64,000 nucleotides of DNA. It comes from Flabesymbios commensalis (taxonomy: Eukaryota; Annelida; Polychaeta; Terebellida; Flabelligeridae). This document shows, in pieces, positions 22,301 through 33,539 of this stretch. A program made the translations under genes and the position numbers. The stretch covers positions 36,225,160-36,289,159 of the forward strand of contig OZ024911.1 of the NCBI GenBank assembly GCA_964017125.1. Reading direction: 5' to 3'. How positions within the stretch are numbered: the first letter of the stretch is position 1; each line of letters begins with the position of its first letter. Below the pieces are notes generated by a model. It saw nothing but the letters and a program-made list of their open reading frames with translations, made no database searches and had not been told where the DNA came from.

Positions 22301-22669
22301 TGCTTTAATGTAATCCGCATGCAATAAATGTTAAACTAAGATACATAATATGTAAGCCTGTGTTGAATGTTCAAACGTCGCGATTAATCGATAGCATTTT
22401 GCAAACAGCTTGACAAATGGGGCTGTGCCTTGACAATTACAGGTGCTAATTACGTACATGTATATCATCACAATAATGCGTTAAGTACCAGAATGGGGTT
22501 GTTTATCCGTCTGCTCATCAATCAAACTGTCCCTCGCCGAATAGTCTGCATTCCGTGAAAATATGAATTATCGATATATCCTCTAGCGTTTAAACACTTT
22601 TGGATCGACGTCGGGGTCGGACTAATGCATCATGGCAGCTTTACATTGCATTGTTAAACATATAGCCTA

Positions 22670-22776
22670 CCCAGTAAACACAAAAATTGTATAGCATTTG
22701 TGCAATGTTGGACCAACGTCGAAGACGTTGGGCCGACGTTGTACAGATGTTATACAGAAGTTTTGTGTTTACCGGG
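22670..22776. mobile_element. Family P palindromic MITE
   Basis: CCCAGTAAACACAAAAATTG start, CAACGTCGAAGACGTTGG centre, and TTTTGTGTTTACCGGG end. Confidence 0.7.
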
Positions 22777-23443
22777 TAACTGTTTATTGCTGAAGTACTT
22801 TTGTTGGTGTTATTGTTGAACCAACTGCAAATATAAAAAAGATAAAATATACGTATTATAATGTATCATTTAGGCATCGTAGCATATATTTCATAAATCT
22901 TAATTTTCAAAAGCAATTTTGAAATGTGATGTCGCCCGCGCTGAAGAGACTAATACAAACGTTTACTTTCTTATCTCACAGACACAAATATTGTTTCAAA
23001 ACCGTAGTTTTCAGTGACATCAAATATCTTAAATAAATTATAGTCACATTATGCTTTATTCTTTAGTTTAGTATCATCAGCCAAGCTCGGATTCATTTGT
23101 AAACATGGTAGACACAATCATAAATTCCGGCTATATGGCAGCAAGCCCTTAAGCTCTTGTTACGTACAATAATTATAATAGCTTGTAATTAGTCGGCCAT
23201 AGACCTGCCTTGTTCTTGTTGTTTATTTAGACAGCTGGTGATGACGACTCAATATAAAGTAAACGAAGGGTCGATGCCATGTCATTATTATGGGGAGTAA
23301 TTAAGTGAAACTTCACAGCCACAAAAATAGATGATAAATGGTCAATTTTATATAGGCCTAAGACATCGACGAAATGTTATCCATCCTGTCCTATAATAAT
23401 ACTATATTATAGTTGTTACTACAATAGTACACACACGATACAG
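22777..23443. other. No gene recognised
   Basis: AT-rich non-coding sequence with no recognised repeat. Confidence 0.45.
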
Positions 23444-23555
23444 CCCAGAAAAAACAAGACCTTGAACCAATGTTGATTTGGTGTTGGGCCAGTGTCGTAG
23501 ACGGTGGACCATCATCAAATCAACATTGTTTGAATGTCTTGTGCTTCCTGTGAAG
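23444..23555. mobile_element. Family Q palindromic MITE
   Basis: CCCAGAAAAAACAAGACCTTG start, GGGCCAGTGTCGTAGACGGTGG centre region, and TCTTGTGCTTCC end. Confidence 0.55.
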
Positions 23556-23986
23556 GCCCTCTGACAATAGCTTTGAATACTGAATTGATTTCATTTAATA
23601 TGTACGGCGTACTAGTAGCATATTTTGAAAGAAAATCATTCTAAATAAAATTATCCATTTATATACGGATTTATTATTAGTAGTAGCATTGAGTTGAAAA
23701 AGATTAACTCCATGGTAGTAGTATTTATTATTAGTATTATCAGAAATGCTTAACAATGCATTTCTGGTATCACCCATTAATATATACGGATGTTCTGGAC
23801 TTTTACTTTGTTTGCTGCTTGAAATATTGCGTCTCGTTTATCGACAAATTCGTAGGGTATTTAATTATAAAATTTAGAGTATAATTTTAAGCCATAATTA
23901 TTATGATTTTGTATCATTTTATTTTGATAGCTGATTATTACTATAGCCAGCAACAAAACACTAATAAAAGTTTCGGTACGGGCACC

Positions 23987-24076
23987 GCTTTTCATGTTGT
24001 TTGATGTTGGGCCAGCGTCGTAGATGATGGCCCTTCTTTAAAACAACATTTTGTTTTTGTCTTGTGTTTGCTGGGA
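23987..24076. mobile_element. Family Q palindromic MITE
   Basis: CATGTTGTTTGATGTTGGGC, a CAGCGTCGTAGATGATGG centre and CTTGTGTTTGCTGGG end. Confidence 0.55.
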
Positions 24077-24648
24077 TGTGACTATTTCATAATGTACGAA
24101 GCAGTAGTAATCACGTTAATGGCTGCTCTTTATTTAGGATCTGAAACTTTATTCGTTATATTTTAATTCACTTCAAGCTGGTATGCAATTTCCAGTTTTA
24201 AAAATAATGAGAATTTTTTTATTATTCATTGCAACACAGACACGATCGAAATAGCATTCCTAATGATTTGACGGATATATGCCGATATTGATTTATTATG
24301 TTAACTTAATTGTTGATATATGCCCCCTTACACTTATTTAAAATGGAAGACCCATATCACCCCCCCCCCCCCACCCGATACACACACATATCCCTCACAT
24401 GTTGAAAGGTTTTACATTATAACAATGGCATTTTATTATATGCCATGAAAAGCCAACAAGAGGTATCTTGGCTGTCAAGTAAACAGTTTACTGTCGTTTG
24501 GCTTTGGACAATCGTGCAGTTAAAAGCATTGAGTAATTTCAGATCAATATCTGTGATGTACTACTATACATTACTATCTTTCTCACTATATTTTCCTGGT
24601 TCGAGATTGAATAAGGCAAGCCTTTATCTTTTCAGATCTTTTTAAAAT
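24077..24648. other. No gene; poly-C tract
   Basis: Contains a C-rich run at 24360-24375. Near 24450-24510, GCCAACAAGAGG...TCGTTTGGC is a weak inverted repeat. No convincing coding frame. Confidence 0.4.
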
Positions 24649-24911
24649 GGAGGTGTTAACGAAACCTGTCTCCTCCAAAGGAGGTGGTAACTAAACCTGT
24701 CTCATCCAACGGAGGTGTTAACGAAACCTGTCTCACCCAAAGGAGTCGGTAACTAAACCTGTCTCATCCAAAGGAGGTGTTAACGAAACCTGTCTCATCC
24801 AAAGGAGGTGATAACTAAACCTGTCTCATCCAACGGAGGTGTTAACGAAACCTGTCTCATCCAAAGGAGGTGGTAACTAAACCTGTCTCATCCAATGGAG
24901 GTGTTAATGAA
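24649..24911 (+). repeat. 31-bp minisatellite with 62-bp dimer periodicity
   Basis: About eight copies of GGAGGTGTTAACGAAACCTG-TCTCATCCAAA. Two variants alternate regularly: GTGTTAACGAA and GTGGTAACTAA. The array resumes at 25461. Confidence 0.9.
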
Positions 24912-25460
24912 CATAACATAACATTTATTTGCCATATAAACACAGTAATAATAAGAAGCATATATAATTAATTTAGCAGGAGACCATCATTAAGACTTTT
25001 AAAGTCGCTCACATGATAGCCACCTAAAACATTGTAGTGAAAATGAATATATATAATTATTATCAGTGCGGCAGTAGCAATGAAACAAACAAACAAACAA
25101 ACAAACAAACAAAAAAAGACACAATAATTTAACATACGAGTAACATTTAAACACTGTTAAATGTAGAAAAAAATGATGTGTGAATACGAAATAAACAGAA
25201 AAAGACTAACTGTAAAGATATTTTCAAGTGTGAAATAAATGAGTGAAGGTGAAAAAATTAGTTATTAATTTTTTGACATACAAAACAATTTTGAATAATG
25301 CAGGTGGGATCATACTTGGCAAGATAATATTTTTTAACATATTGACAAAAACCAGCAAAAGAATGTGTATATATTTTATCAAGAATGATACTAGGAGAAA
25401 TATTAAAGGTATTAACAATACTGAAACGTAAAAACTTTTTTCTGAATTCGTGTTTTTTTT
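24912..25460 (-). mobile_element. 5'-truncated LINE 3' end inserted in the minisatellite
   Basis: Flanked by a perfect 13-bp target duplication, AGGTGTTAATGAA (24899-24911 and 25461-25473), formed from the minisatellite. On the minus strand it ends in GGCAAATAAATGTTATGTTATG, a short tandem tail typical of CR1/L2-type LINEs. No RT motif is present. A degenerate frame lies at 25224-25484. An (AAAC)n microsatellite lies at 25083-25111. Confidence 0.75.
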
Positions 25461-25507
25461 AGGTGTTAATGAAACCTGTCTCATTCAACGGAGGTGGTAG
25501 CTAAACC
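25461..25507 (+). repeat. 31-bp minisatellite, continuation
   Basis: AGGTGTTAATGAAACCTGTC and the next GTGGTAGCTAAACCT unit continue the array after the LINE insertion, keeping the alternating variant order. Confidence 0.85.
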
Positions 25508-25743
25508 TATAACAACAACTACCTGTATTGGCGCAACTAGCACTAAAATGTTCATGGCTTTAAGATGCGTTTTAAAAGCTATATAAACTGTGCACGATGT
25601 GTTGCGAATGTACAAGGTGAAACAGTTAAATACAGACGTAATTAGTAGTATATGATAAGGGGAAGGGGAGGGTACAAATGTCATCATAATAGCTCTTCAA
25701 GGTGACAGCAGGCTAATTACAGGACGAGCTACTTCACTCTCAG

Positions 25744-25850
25744 TCAGCATTATGCACTGATTCAATGTCGGTTCAATGGTGTACCATCGTCAACGACGCT
25801 GATCCAACATTGAGTCAACATTGGATCAGTGTATCGTATTTGCCTGGCTT
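25744..25850. mobile_element. Family Q palindromic MITE
   Basis: CACTGATTCAATGTCGGTTC, a CATCGTCAACGACGCTGATC centre and GGATCAGTGTATCG. Confidence 0.5.
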
Positions 25851-25996
25851 CTGCCCCGTAAGCTATTGATGGATATAATTTATGACATTTACTTTTAAGT
25901 CAAAATCTTCTGTTTTGATTGTATTATCATAAGAATTTTGTTCACACCCAAACACAGGAAGCCACTTCGTAGTCTGGCACAAACATGATATAAGAG

Positions 25997-26887
25997 TAGG
26001 GGAGACCGGGGCTAGTTGAAACGATTTTCAGAAAATATGCTCTAGGCGCCTTAGTTTTAGTTTCAGGTTAATGAAACGAAGCACTAAAGATCATCATGAA
26101 CGGAGGATCTCGATGAGATAGACATAAATTGCATATGTTGTTGGCATCACTGTTTAAATGTGACTTAACTGACACCTTGTCGACTGTTTCAAATAACCCC
26201 AGACATGGGGCTAGTTGAAACAAAACTGGGGTTTGCTGAAACATCAGTCAATATGACTTGTGGTTATTATCAATTGTATCGATCAGATAAGAGGCTACAT
26301 TAATTCTGAACAAACCACGTTCAGTTAGGCCGAGTTGCTTGATTTTGTGCCATATAATTGTAATTAGTCATGAATCGGGATTAGTTGAAACATGTTTCGA
26401 CTAACCACATTTATGTTTCAACTAGCTCCATTCCATGTTTCTACTAACCCCATTTCAAATGTTTCAACAAGCCCCATATTGATAAGCCTAGTTTGTACTG
26501 ATCCATACTTAAATCAATGCATCACATGACAGTGCAACACCAATGTATATACCTTTTTATATGGTTTATACAGAGAGCAAAGTTGTCAGGCATAGACTAT
26601 AAGCAGAGATTGTTTATTATACTACAATCTCTGCTATAAGCACAAAGGAGAATGAAAAGATAAGTTGATTCGACCAAAATTTGCTCAGAAAATCTAAAGT
26701 GCGACAAACTTGTCTCTTTGAAAGAATTCGCTTCTGTTGACTTTTTATACAAAATTAGGGCCTACGTCATGTATGACGCCACTGGCATTCGCTAGGTGTC
26801 CTCACATGACCCATCAGTCTCATGCTGAGGGTTTGAGATGCTGTGTCTCAATCAACCCCGTGCCTCAACTAGCTCCGGTCTCCCCTA
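25997..26887. mobile_element. TA-flanked TIR element, non-autonomous
   Basis: Left end TA-GGGGAGACCGGGGCTAG, right end CTAGCTCCGGTCTCCCC-TA: inverted repeats of about 22 bp with TA on each side, as for Tc1/mariner-type targets. The interior repeats CTAGTTGAAAC and its complement at least six times (26012, 26210, 26377, 26408, 26430, 26459 regions). No transposase frame. Confidence 0.65.
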
Positions 26888-26995
26888 CGTAGTTAGCAAT
26901 AGCTGAACGATGCCATGCCATGCGTTAGCAAGCGATCACCTCATTATCTTTTGATACGGACATTATGCGAGTATGCTCATACAGTTTAAAACATA

Positions 26996-28955
26996 TCTTT
27001 AATCTTTAATCTTTAATATTTAAACTCCGCAGTCCTCCTCATGGAGTATCAGGCGAAGGGACGGTGCTAAGCGGCCGACCAGACTAATCGCTCAGTTGGC
27101 TCTTGAATGCTGCTATTGATCTGGATTCAATAGCAGCTGGTGGAAGATGATTCCAATCGGGTATGGTTTTGTACAAAAAAGAATTTTGTCCCAGCGTGGT
27201 GTTAGCTCTAATATGTTTAAATTATTTTTTATGTCCACCACGAGTTCTTTCGTCTGCTGGGGTTAAAATGTCACTGGCAGGTACAGCGATTAATCCGTTT
27301 AAAATAGTTCTTTCTTCTAGTTTGTAGGTCAGTCCAGCCTAGATCTTGGATACGAGCTGTTACACTTGATTTACGCTGGTAGTTGTTTGTTACAAAACGT
27401 GCAGCAGCTCTTTGAATTTTGTTTAAGTTATCAATATCACCTTGCCTGTACGGATCCCATACAGGACAAGAGTATTCCAAAAGTGACCGAACCATTGAAA
27501 AATATGGAATTTATTTTAATTTTGAGGGACATCCCTTTAAATTCCTCCTCAAGAAACCAAGTGTGGAATTAGCCTTACTCGCAATTTTGGAGATGTGATC
27601 CCCCCATTCCAGGTTCTCACTGATGCTGACTCCCAAGTAAGGTGAATTTGATACTTTCGCGAGGGTGACCCCTTTGTGCTGATAGTCTGAAGCTATCTCT
27701 TTAGCCCGGGGTCTCTTCACTCGGAGGACAGAACATTTGGATGGGATGAATTTCATCCCCAAATGTCTGCCCAGCGCTCCAACCTTGTTAGGTCCTCCTG
27801 TAGTTTTTTTTGATCGTCCTTAGATTTTATGGGCCGATAAAGGAGGCAGTCGTCAGCAAAGAGTCGAACATCAGATGAGACCGAGGACGGGAGGTCATTA
27901 ATATAGCATAGAAATAAGATCGGGCCAAGTACTGTACCCTGTGGTACACCAGAACCTACATGAGCAGTGTCCGAAAAGCTACCATCTACTACTACTTTTT
28001 GTGTCCGGGTGGTGAGAGAATTTTGAATCCAAAGTAGTGTAGGTTCCCTAATTCCGTAATGATAAAGTTTGTGTAGTAAACGTTGGTGGGGAACTACATC
28101 GATAGCCTTACTAAAATCTAAAACAATTAAATAGGTCTGAGTTTTGTCCTCGTAATTTTGAACCAGATCTTCAGTGGTCAGTAATAATTGGCTTTCACAG
28201 GAGTGCTCTGCACGGAAACCGTGTTGCACAGGACTTAGAATTTTTTTTTTGATAAAGTGGGTCATAATGTTCTTGCAAATAATGTGGTCGAGCCATTTGG
28301 CACAAACACATGTCAAGGAGATCGGCCTGTAGTTAGAAGCAGTAGGCCCCCTATGCCGATCTCCCTTTTTGAAAACAGGGGCTACATTAGCGTCGACCCA
28401 TTCATCGGGTAAGTAAGTCTTTCAATCTCCTTGGCAGCATTTTTGAAGAGTAAATTTGGAAGCTTATCAGGTCCGGGTGCTTTATCGGCGTTCAGTTCAC
28501 TCAGTAATTTAGTTATACCAGATTGTGTAATTTCGATATTATCCATGGGGTTTGTTGGTGGTCCTTCTAATTTAGGCATATTAGTACATACTGAACAAAA
28601 CTGTTGAGTGAGGATTTCGGCCTTGCGTCTGCTGTCTGAATGCAGTTGGCCATCATACAATAAGGGAGAGACACCACACCTATCATGGCGCTGTGATTTT
28701 ATATAGCGCCAGAAAGGCTTTGAATTTTGAGTTTCCAGAGATGATAAAAGTTTGTCGTTAATAAAGGACCAACGGGCACGTCTGAGGTTTGCTGTGTGTC
28801 TCGTTTCAGTAATTTATATTTTGCCCAAAGGTCAGGTCTTTTTGAAGTTTTCGCTCTGTTATAAATTCTTGCCTTTTTTCGAATAGCCTTGCGGAGCAAT
28901 TTATTAAGCCAGGGCAAGTTCTGGCGTTTCGATGTTAATTTTAATATCAATACAT
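26996..28955 (-). mobile_element. 5'-truncated LINE with reverse transcriptase (Jockey/CR1-like)
   Basis: Minus-strand frames read in order: NLPWLNKLLRKAIRKKARIY (28699-28950), DKAPGPDKLPNLLFKNAAKEI (28382-28660), the RT palm (27753-28316), YLGVSISENLEWGDHISKIA (27511-27762) and LLEYSCPVWDPY (27271-27495). In the 187-residue palm frame LDFSKA is at about 66-71, SGVPQGTVLGP at 122-132 and the catalytic FADD at 153-156. The endonuclease is missing (5' truncation). The 3' end is a short (ATTAAAG)n-like tandem repeat at about 26996-27022, as in CR1/L2-type elements. At least four frame changes make it inactive. Its 5' boundary abuts the ACAAGGTGCTAAC repeat at about 28956, which it may have interrupted. 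Confidence 0.9.
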
Positions 28956-29560
28956 ATATCGTCGTGTGGATGACACAAGGTGCTAACTCATTTTTTTGCC
29001 TTTTTCTTTTTTTTTTACATTTTTGTAATTAAGGTTTTTGAGATTATGGTGATGTGATTCTTATGTCCAACTTCAACTTAGAATATGCCGAAATATGCAC
29101 TTTAAAACACCTTTTATATTATGTTTTTTATAATGTTGTTGGTACCTTGTTATTTTTCCATGTCGTAACACTTTCATCAAGTTGAATAAGGTAACTATCA
29201 TGATTAGTACCTTCTATAATACCAGTTAATATGTACATTTTCATGATTTAAAGTTGTTTTAATTGGTACCAAATGTCTTTAGCACGTTATGTAAAGCTGG
29301 AGATTCCATGAAAAATATCATTGTTGCATAATACTAACTCTAATTAGCACTTTGTTATACTATTTTTTTCTTTGGTCAATATAACAATGGCAGTGGTACA
29401 AGGTGTTAACTGGATTAGGTACGTGGAAGCTTGTTTGATTCAATGTAACAATATCTTTGTAGTTTGCTAAACAAGGGGCTATAAGGACTTGGCACCTTGT
29501 GTCAACTTCACTAAAACACGAAGGCCTAGTCAACCAGTGTAACAAGGTGCTAAATGCCTT
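28956..29560 (+). repeat. Repeat with ACAAGGTGCTAAC motifs, copy 1
   Basis: It begins ATATATCGTCGTGTGGATGA-CACAAGGTGCTAACTC, the exact inverted counterpart of the end at 39770-39812. The motif recurs in both orientations (about 29140, 29390, 29488, 29547). No coding frame. Possibly a DNA element with decayed ends. Confidence 0.55.
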
Positions 29561-29724
29561 CCGTTGAGACGGTTTACTATGAATTGCAATATTTTGCTTC
29601 ACGCTGCCAGCCAAAACATAACAAAAACAACTACATGGATGACTTGAGTATGTTCCATCTGGCACATGGTTCAGCCCCGGGGCCAGCTGACTCTGGGAGG
29701 ATTCATTGTACTAGTAGCACGTCG

Positions 29725-30935
29725 TCCCCGATAGATGCAGTTGGCCCAGTATGCAGCGAACCCCTAAGCCCTGAGAAATTAGGTTTACCCAGTGTTCAAC
29801 CAGCCCCTCATCCATAAAGATGAAGTTTACCAGTGTGCAACCGGCCCCTCGTCCCTCCTGAGAGATGAGGTTTAACCAGTGTGTGGTGGGCCCCTCATCC
29901 CTGACACGGCCTGAGAATGAGGTGTACCCAATGTGCAGTAATGTTAGACCCTCGTCTATGAGAGAATGCAGTCTACCCAGTGTGCAGTGGGCCCTTCATC
30001 CCTGAGAGATGAGGCTTATATAGTGTGCAGCGAACCCCTCATCCCAAAAAGGTGACGTTTGCCCAGTATGAAGCGAGCCCCTCACTCTCCCAGGGAAGAA
30101 ATTCACCCAGTGTGCAATCAGTCCCTCATCCCTGGGAGATGATGTTTACATTGTGTGTGTGTGTTACACAGTGTGCAACAAGCCCCTCAACCTTCTTGAG
30201 AGATTAATATGCAATGGGCCCCTCAGCCCTAACTTGGCCTGAGAAACGAGGTTTACCCAGTGTGCAATGTGCAGTGGGCCCCTCACTCATCCCTGAGTGA
30301 TGAGGTTTACCCAAAGTGCAGTGAGGTCCTCGTCCCTGAGACATGAGGTTTAGATAGTGTGCAGCAAGCCCCTCATCCCCAAGAATTGAAATTTGCCCAG
30401 TGCGCAGCGAGCCTCACACTCTCCCAGGGATGAAGTTTACACAGTGTGTAACCAGCCCCTCATGCCTGAGAGATTAAATTTAACCAGTGTACAACCAGCC
30501 CTTCATCTCTTCCGAAAGATTACGTTTTTCTAGTGTGCTACCAGCCCTTCATCACTCTTGAGAGATGACGTTCACCCGGTGTGCAGTGGGCCCCTCCTCT
30601 CTAACTCGGCATGAGAGATGAGGTTTACCCATTGTGCAGTGTGCCCCTCATCCCTGAGAGATGAGGTTTACCCAGTGTGCAGTGGGCCTCTCATCCCTGA
30701 GAGATGAGGTGGATATAGTGTACACCGAGCCTCTCATCCCCAATAGATGAAGTTTGCCCAGTATAAAGCGAGCCCCTCACTCTCTAGGCGATCACGTTAA
30801 TGGCGACCTCGTTAAGTTAAGGTTGATATCAGTGTATCGACGTTAATTTCGCGCAGAGCCCCGCGCTGCGCGCTCCTCACACCAGTGTACACAGTGTGCA
30901 GCGAGCCCCTCATCCCCAAGAGATGAGATTATCAT
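29725..30935 (+). repeat. ~43-bp minisatellite with higher-order structure
   Basis: About 24 degenerate copies of CCCAGTGTGCAGTGGGCCCC-TCATCCCTGAGAGATGAGGTTTA. Distinct variant types recur in the same order: the TATAGTGTGCAGCGA type at 30018, 30353 and 30714, each followed by a CACTCTCCCAGGGA-type monomer where intact. A SINE fragment interrupts it at 30782-30880. Short proline-containing frames on the plus strand are by-products of the repeat. Confidence 0.85.
30782..30880 (+). mobile_element. 3' fragment of tRNA-SINE (48-kb family)
   Basis: GGCGATCACGTTAATGGCGA through CCCCGCGCTGCGCGCTCCTC matches the last ~95 bp of the SINE at 48079-48313. Inserted inside the minisatellite. Confidence 0.75.
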
Positions 30936-30939
30936 ATTT

Positions 30940-31230
30940 ATCATATATATACATTCTGATGCCTAGAGGATCACATGTCTTATTTATTAGCCCTCTCCAT
31001 TCTAGAGTATCACACATATTAACTCTCTGGGAGTATGACGTGTCTCATGTAATCACCCTCAATGGATTAGACTACTATATTTCCCCCATATTATCCTTAT
31101 GATGCCTAGCTAGAGTATCACGTTGCAGATGTATTAAACCTCAGTGGACTACACTATCTTATCTTATCCCTTGTATTTACCCTCTGGGTCTATAAGGTCA
31201 ACTTGTCTCAAATATTAACTATCTGTGTAC
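30940..31230 (+). repeat. Very degenerate ~40-bp tandem repeat
   Basis: Segments of the form TCTNTGGANTAGANTATCAC followed by TGTCTCATNTATTAACCC recur about seven times. It directly follows the ~43-bp minisatellite but is not the same unit. Confidence 0.4.
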
Positions 31231-31579
31231 AAGATGAAATTATAACGTATGGTAATAAATAAATTATGTGTGTAGGCTACTATATGTTAGTTGTTATTAA
31301 TCATCCTGTTGGAAACAATATGTCCTATCTGATACTCGATAAAACAGTAGATCCCAATGAACACAATTCACGTCACGCTCGTTTCACATTATATCTTGAC
31401 CACCCGAATAGTCACACCAATTGACATGAGGGGTATCATGTCTTCTGATGACTCACACAGAAGTTCAAATGAGGTTGGCCAACATATTGGACTTTTTGTT
31501 CACACAGTCATGTAAGCTATACACAATCACGGGAAATTGGGATGTGTCTATGCGGTGACAATCACTGCCATGTCTATAC

Positions 31580-31655
31580 CGTCGCCTCGGAGCTAAATGA
31601 TCCTATCTGCCACTCTGACGAGTGTCAGATAGGATCCTTTAGCTCCGAGGCGACG
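31580..31655. repeat. 76-nt near-perfect palindrome, copy 2
   Basis: Differs from 11070-11145 at a single base in the left arm (AAATGATCC instead of AAAGGATCC). CGTCGCCTCGGAGCTAAA arms and the same CCACTCTGACGAGTG centre. Confidence 0.8.
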
Positions 31656-32896
31656 ATTATTACTTCTACTGTATAGGAAACCAATGAGCATATGCTGACC
31701 CTATCCCATTTAGCTGTGTATACAATGATATTAAAGTAACATGTTGATATGCATCCTAGGCTCCTAGCAAAGCCAATGTTGTTTTATTGGTATTTTATAT
31801 ATTTGTGCTTTTGCCCAGCATAAAAATTACACTGCTTACTAGTAAGTATTCTATAATTGGCCTACATTGTGCTCGTCTAAAACCAATACAAGAAAATGCA
31901 TAAAATAATGTTATAATTACGTACTTCTACCAAACAGCATGCATTTTTATGCCATGCGGAAAAGGTAACAGTGTAATAGAAAATAGGAATATACTACCTG
32001 ATAACCTGTATTTAGTAATTTGCCAATGTTGCTTTTGGGTTTCAGCTGGGTATTTTCGTTAAAAACTATGTTCTTTTGGCCCCTTTCCTCTTTGTTTGGA
32101 GTTTTCATCTTTGTTATGTATAATTCAATGAAGCATAGCTACCAGCCACTTCAATTTGAAATATCTGGTTGTGAAAAATAATTGTCGTCTAGCTCGATTA
32201 ATCTAGCAATCTAGCTCAAACCAGTGCTAGTAATGATGGGCAGGAAGCACCAAGATGCAATACATCTTGTGAACAGCCAAACATATAATTCTTCATATGT
32301 CAGTTCGACAGGACTTGCGCCAGCTGTAACAAACATGATGGGGACACATTTGCCAACCGGGTTGGTATTTATTACATTATCTACAAACTTACCGCTACAG
32401 GTGGAATTAGCTTGATTAATTTTCTTCTTCACAATAAATCATGCTCACAGCGAATGAGTTATAATTTTTTCTTCTCCTTTCTTTGTTTTAAAATATTGGA
32501 CATGAAAACATCCATTAATAACTTCCTGGACAAACAGTTAATAACTTTGAAGAAAATACCAAGCCTCATTGCCAAATTAAATTTCGCATCTTCGTCAAAA
32601 TCAAATAACTTTACTGATTTGGAAATCTTCAGATCTTACTTTTGGAATATGTAAACATAATTTTTAGTGAATACCCCAATACTCAAGATGTGATCAATTT
32701 CCTCATGATTCCCAATTTTTGGCGTAATTTGCTGATTTTTTTTTAAATTTGTATATATATATGTTTTTGTGGTCTTAGTATGGTTTTCCAAGGGTGTCTG
32801 AAATACCAAAATCAGCCAAAAATGAAGTCAATATATTTATATTGTTAGATATTGCGCATACAGAAAACAAAATTCCACTGACGATTAAATCCCGCC
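31656..32896. other. No gene recognised
   Basis: AT-rich non-coding sequence. Short overlapping frames on both strands at 32211-32654 have no recognisable domain or splice context. Confidence 0.45.
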
Positions 32897-32907
32897 AGAT
32901 AAAACAC

Positions 32908-33225
32908 TAGGCGGGGGCCCTAGGGTGGTGCTTAGCACCGCTGCCTTTCACGCCAGAGTTCGGGGTTCGGTCCCCGGTCTCGGCGGTTTGAAAGAAACAA
33001 AAGATGTTTCTTCCCCATCCACGTGTGAAAGTCAGTATTGTGGGGAGTCTCCGTGACCGAGAGGTAGTGTGCTCGACCTCAGACCACCAGGGCTCGAATT
33101 CCGAATCCTGTGTCTGGAGGACAGTGTCATCTCAATCATCTCACCATCCTCAGGAGGTTCTCTTGGCCCAGTATAGCCTATATGTGCACAAAGGTGGCCT
33201 AAAGCCCGATTCATTTCATTTCATT
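32908..33225 (+). mobile_element. Dimeric tRNA-derived SINE, copy 2 (reference copy)
   Basis: Perfect 11-bp target duplication AGATAAAACAC (32897-32907, 33226-33236). The first tRNA-like unit starts GGCGGGGGCCCTAGGGTGGT with B box GGGTTCGGTCCC (about 32960-32975). The linker includes TGTTTCTTCCCCATCCACG. The second unit starts GGGGAGTCTCCGTGACCGAG and has a degenerate B box (GGGCTCGAATTCC). The 3' domain contains CACCATCCTCAGGAGG, and the tail is (ATTTC)n. Confidence 0.85.
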
Positions 33226-33332
33226 AGATAAAACACCACTTATGTATGCTTCATAAATAATAAATGCAATAGATGTTATAATAATTTGTCCGTTATTGTC
33301 TACATTTAAATATATAAATTATTGGGTTATTG

Positions 33333-33536
33333 TTGTTAAGTGTTATATAGTCTGGAGCTCAGTTTTTAATTTGAAATCAAGATGTCTACGAAATTAAGCT
33401 TGAAAATGGAGCTTTACATTTAATTAAAAGATAATTATCTTACTATTAAATGTAAAGCCCAATTTTCAAGCTTAACTTCGTAGACATCTTGATTTCAAAT
33501 TAAAAACTCAACTCCAGACTATATAACACTTAACAA
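33333..33536. repeat. 204-nt inverted repeat with ~90-bp arms
   Basis: TTGTTAAGTGTTATATAGTC through GCTTTACATTTAAT is followed, after a short centre, by its near-perfect complement ending CACTTAACAA. Probably a foldback element or a recent inverted duplication. Confidence 0.8.
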
Positions 33537-33539
33537 TTT

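Noticed and set aside
29554-30207. Plus-strand frames rich in Ser/Pro/His
   Set aside because: Translations of the ~43-bp minisatellite.
24649-30935. CRISPR-like array
   Set aside because: The tandem repeats have no unique spacers, and the genome is eukaryotic.
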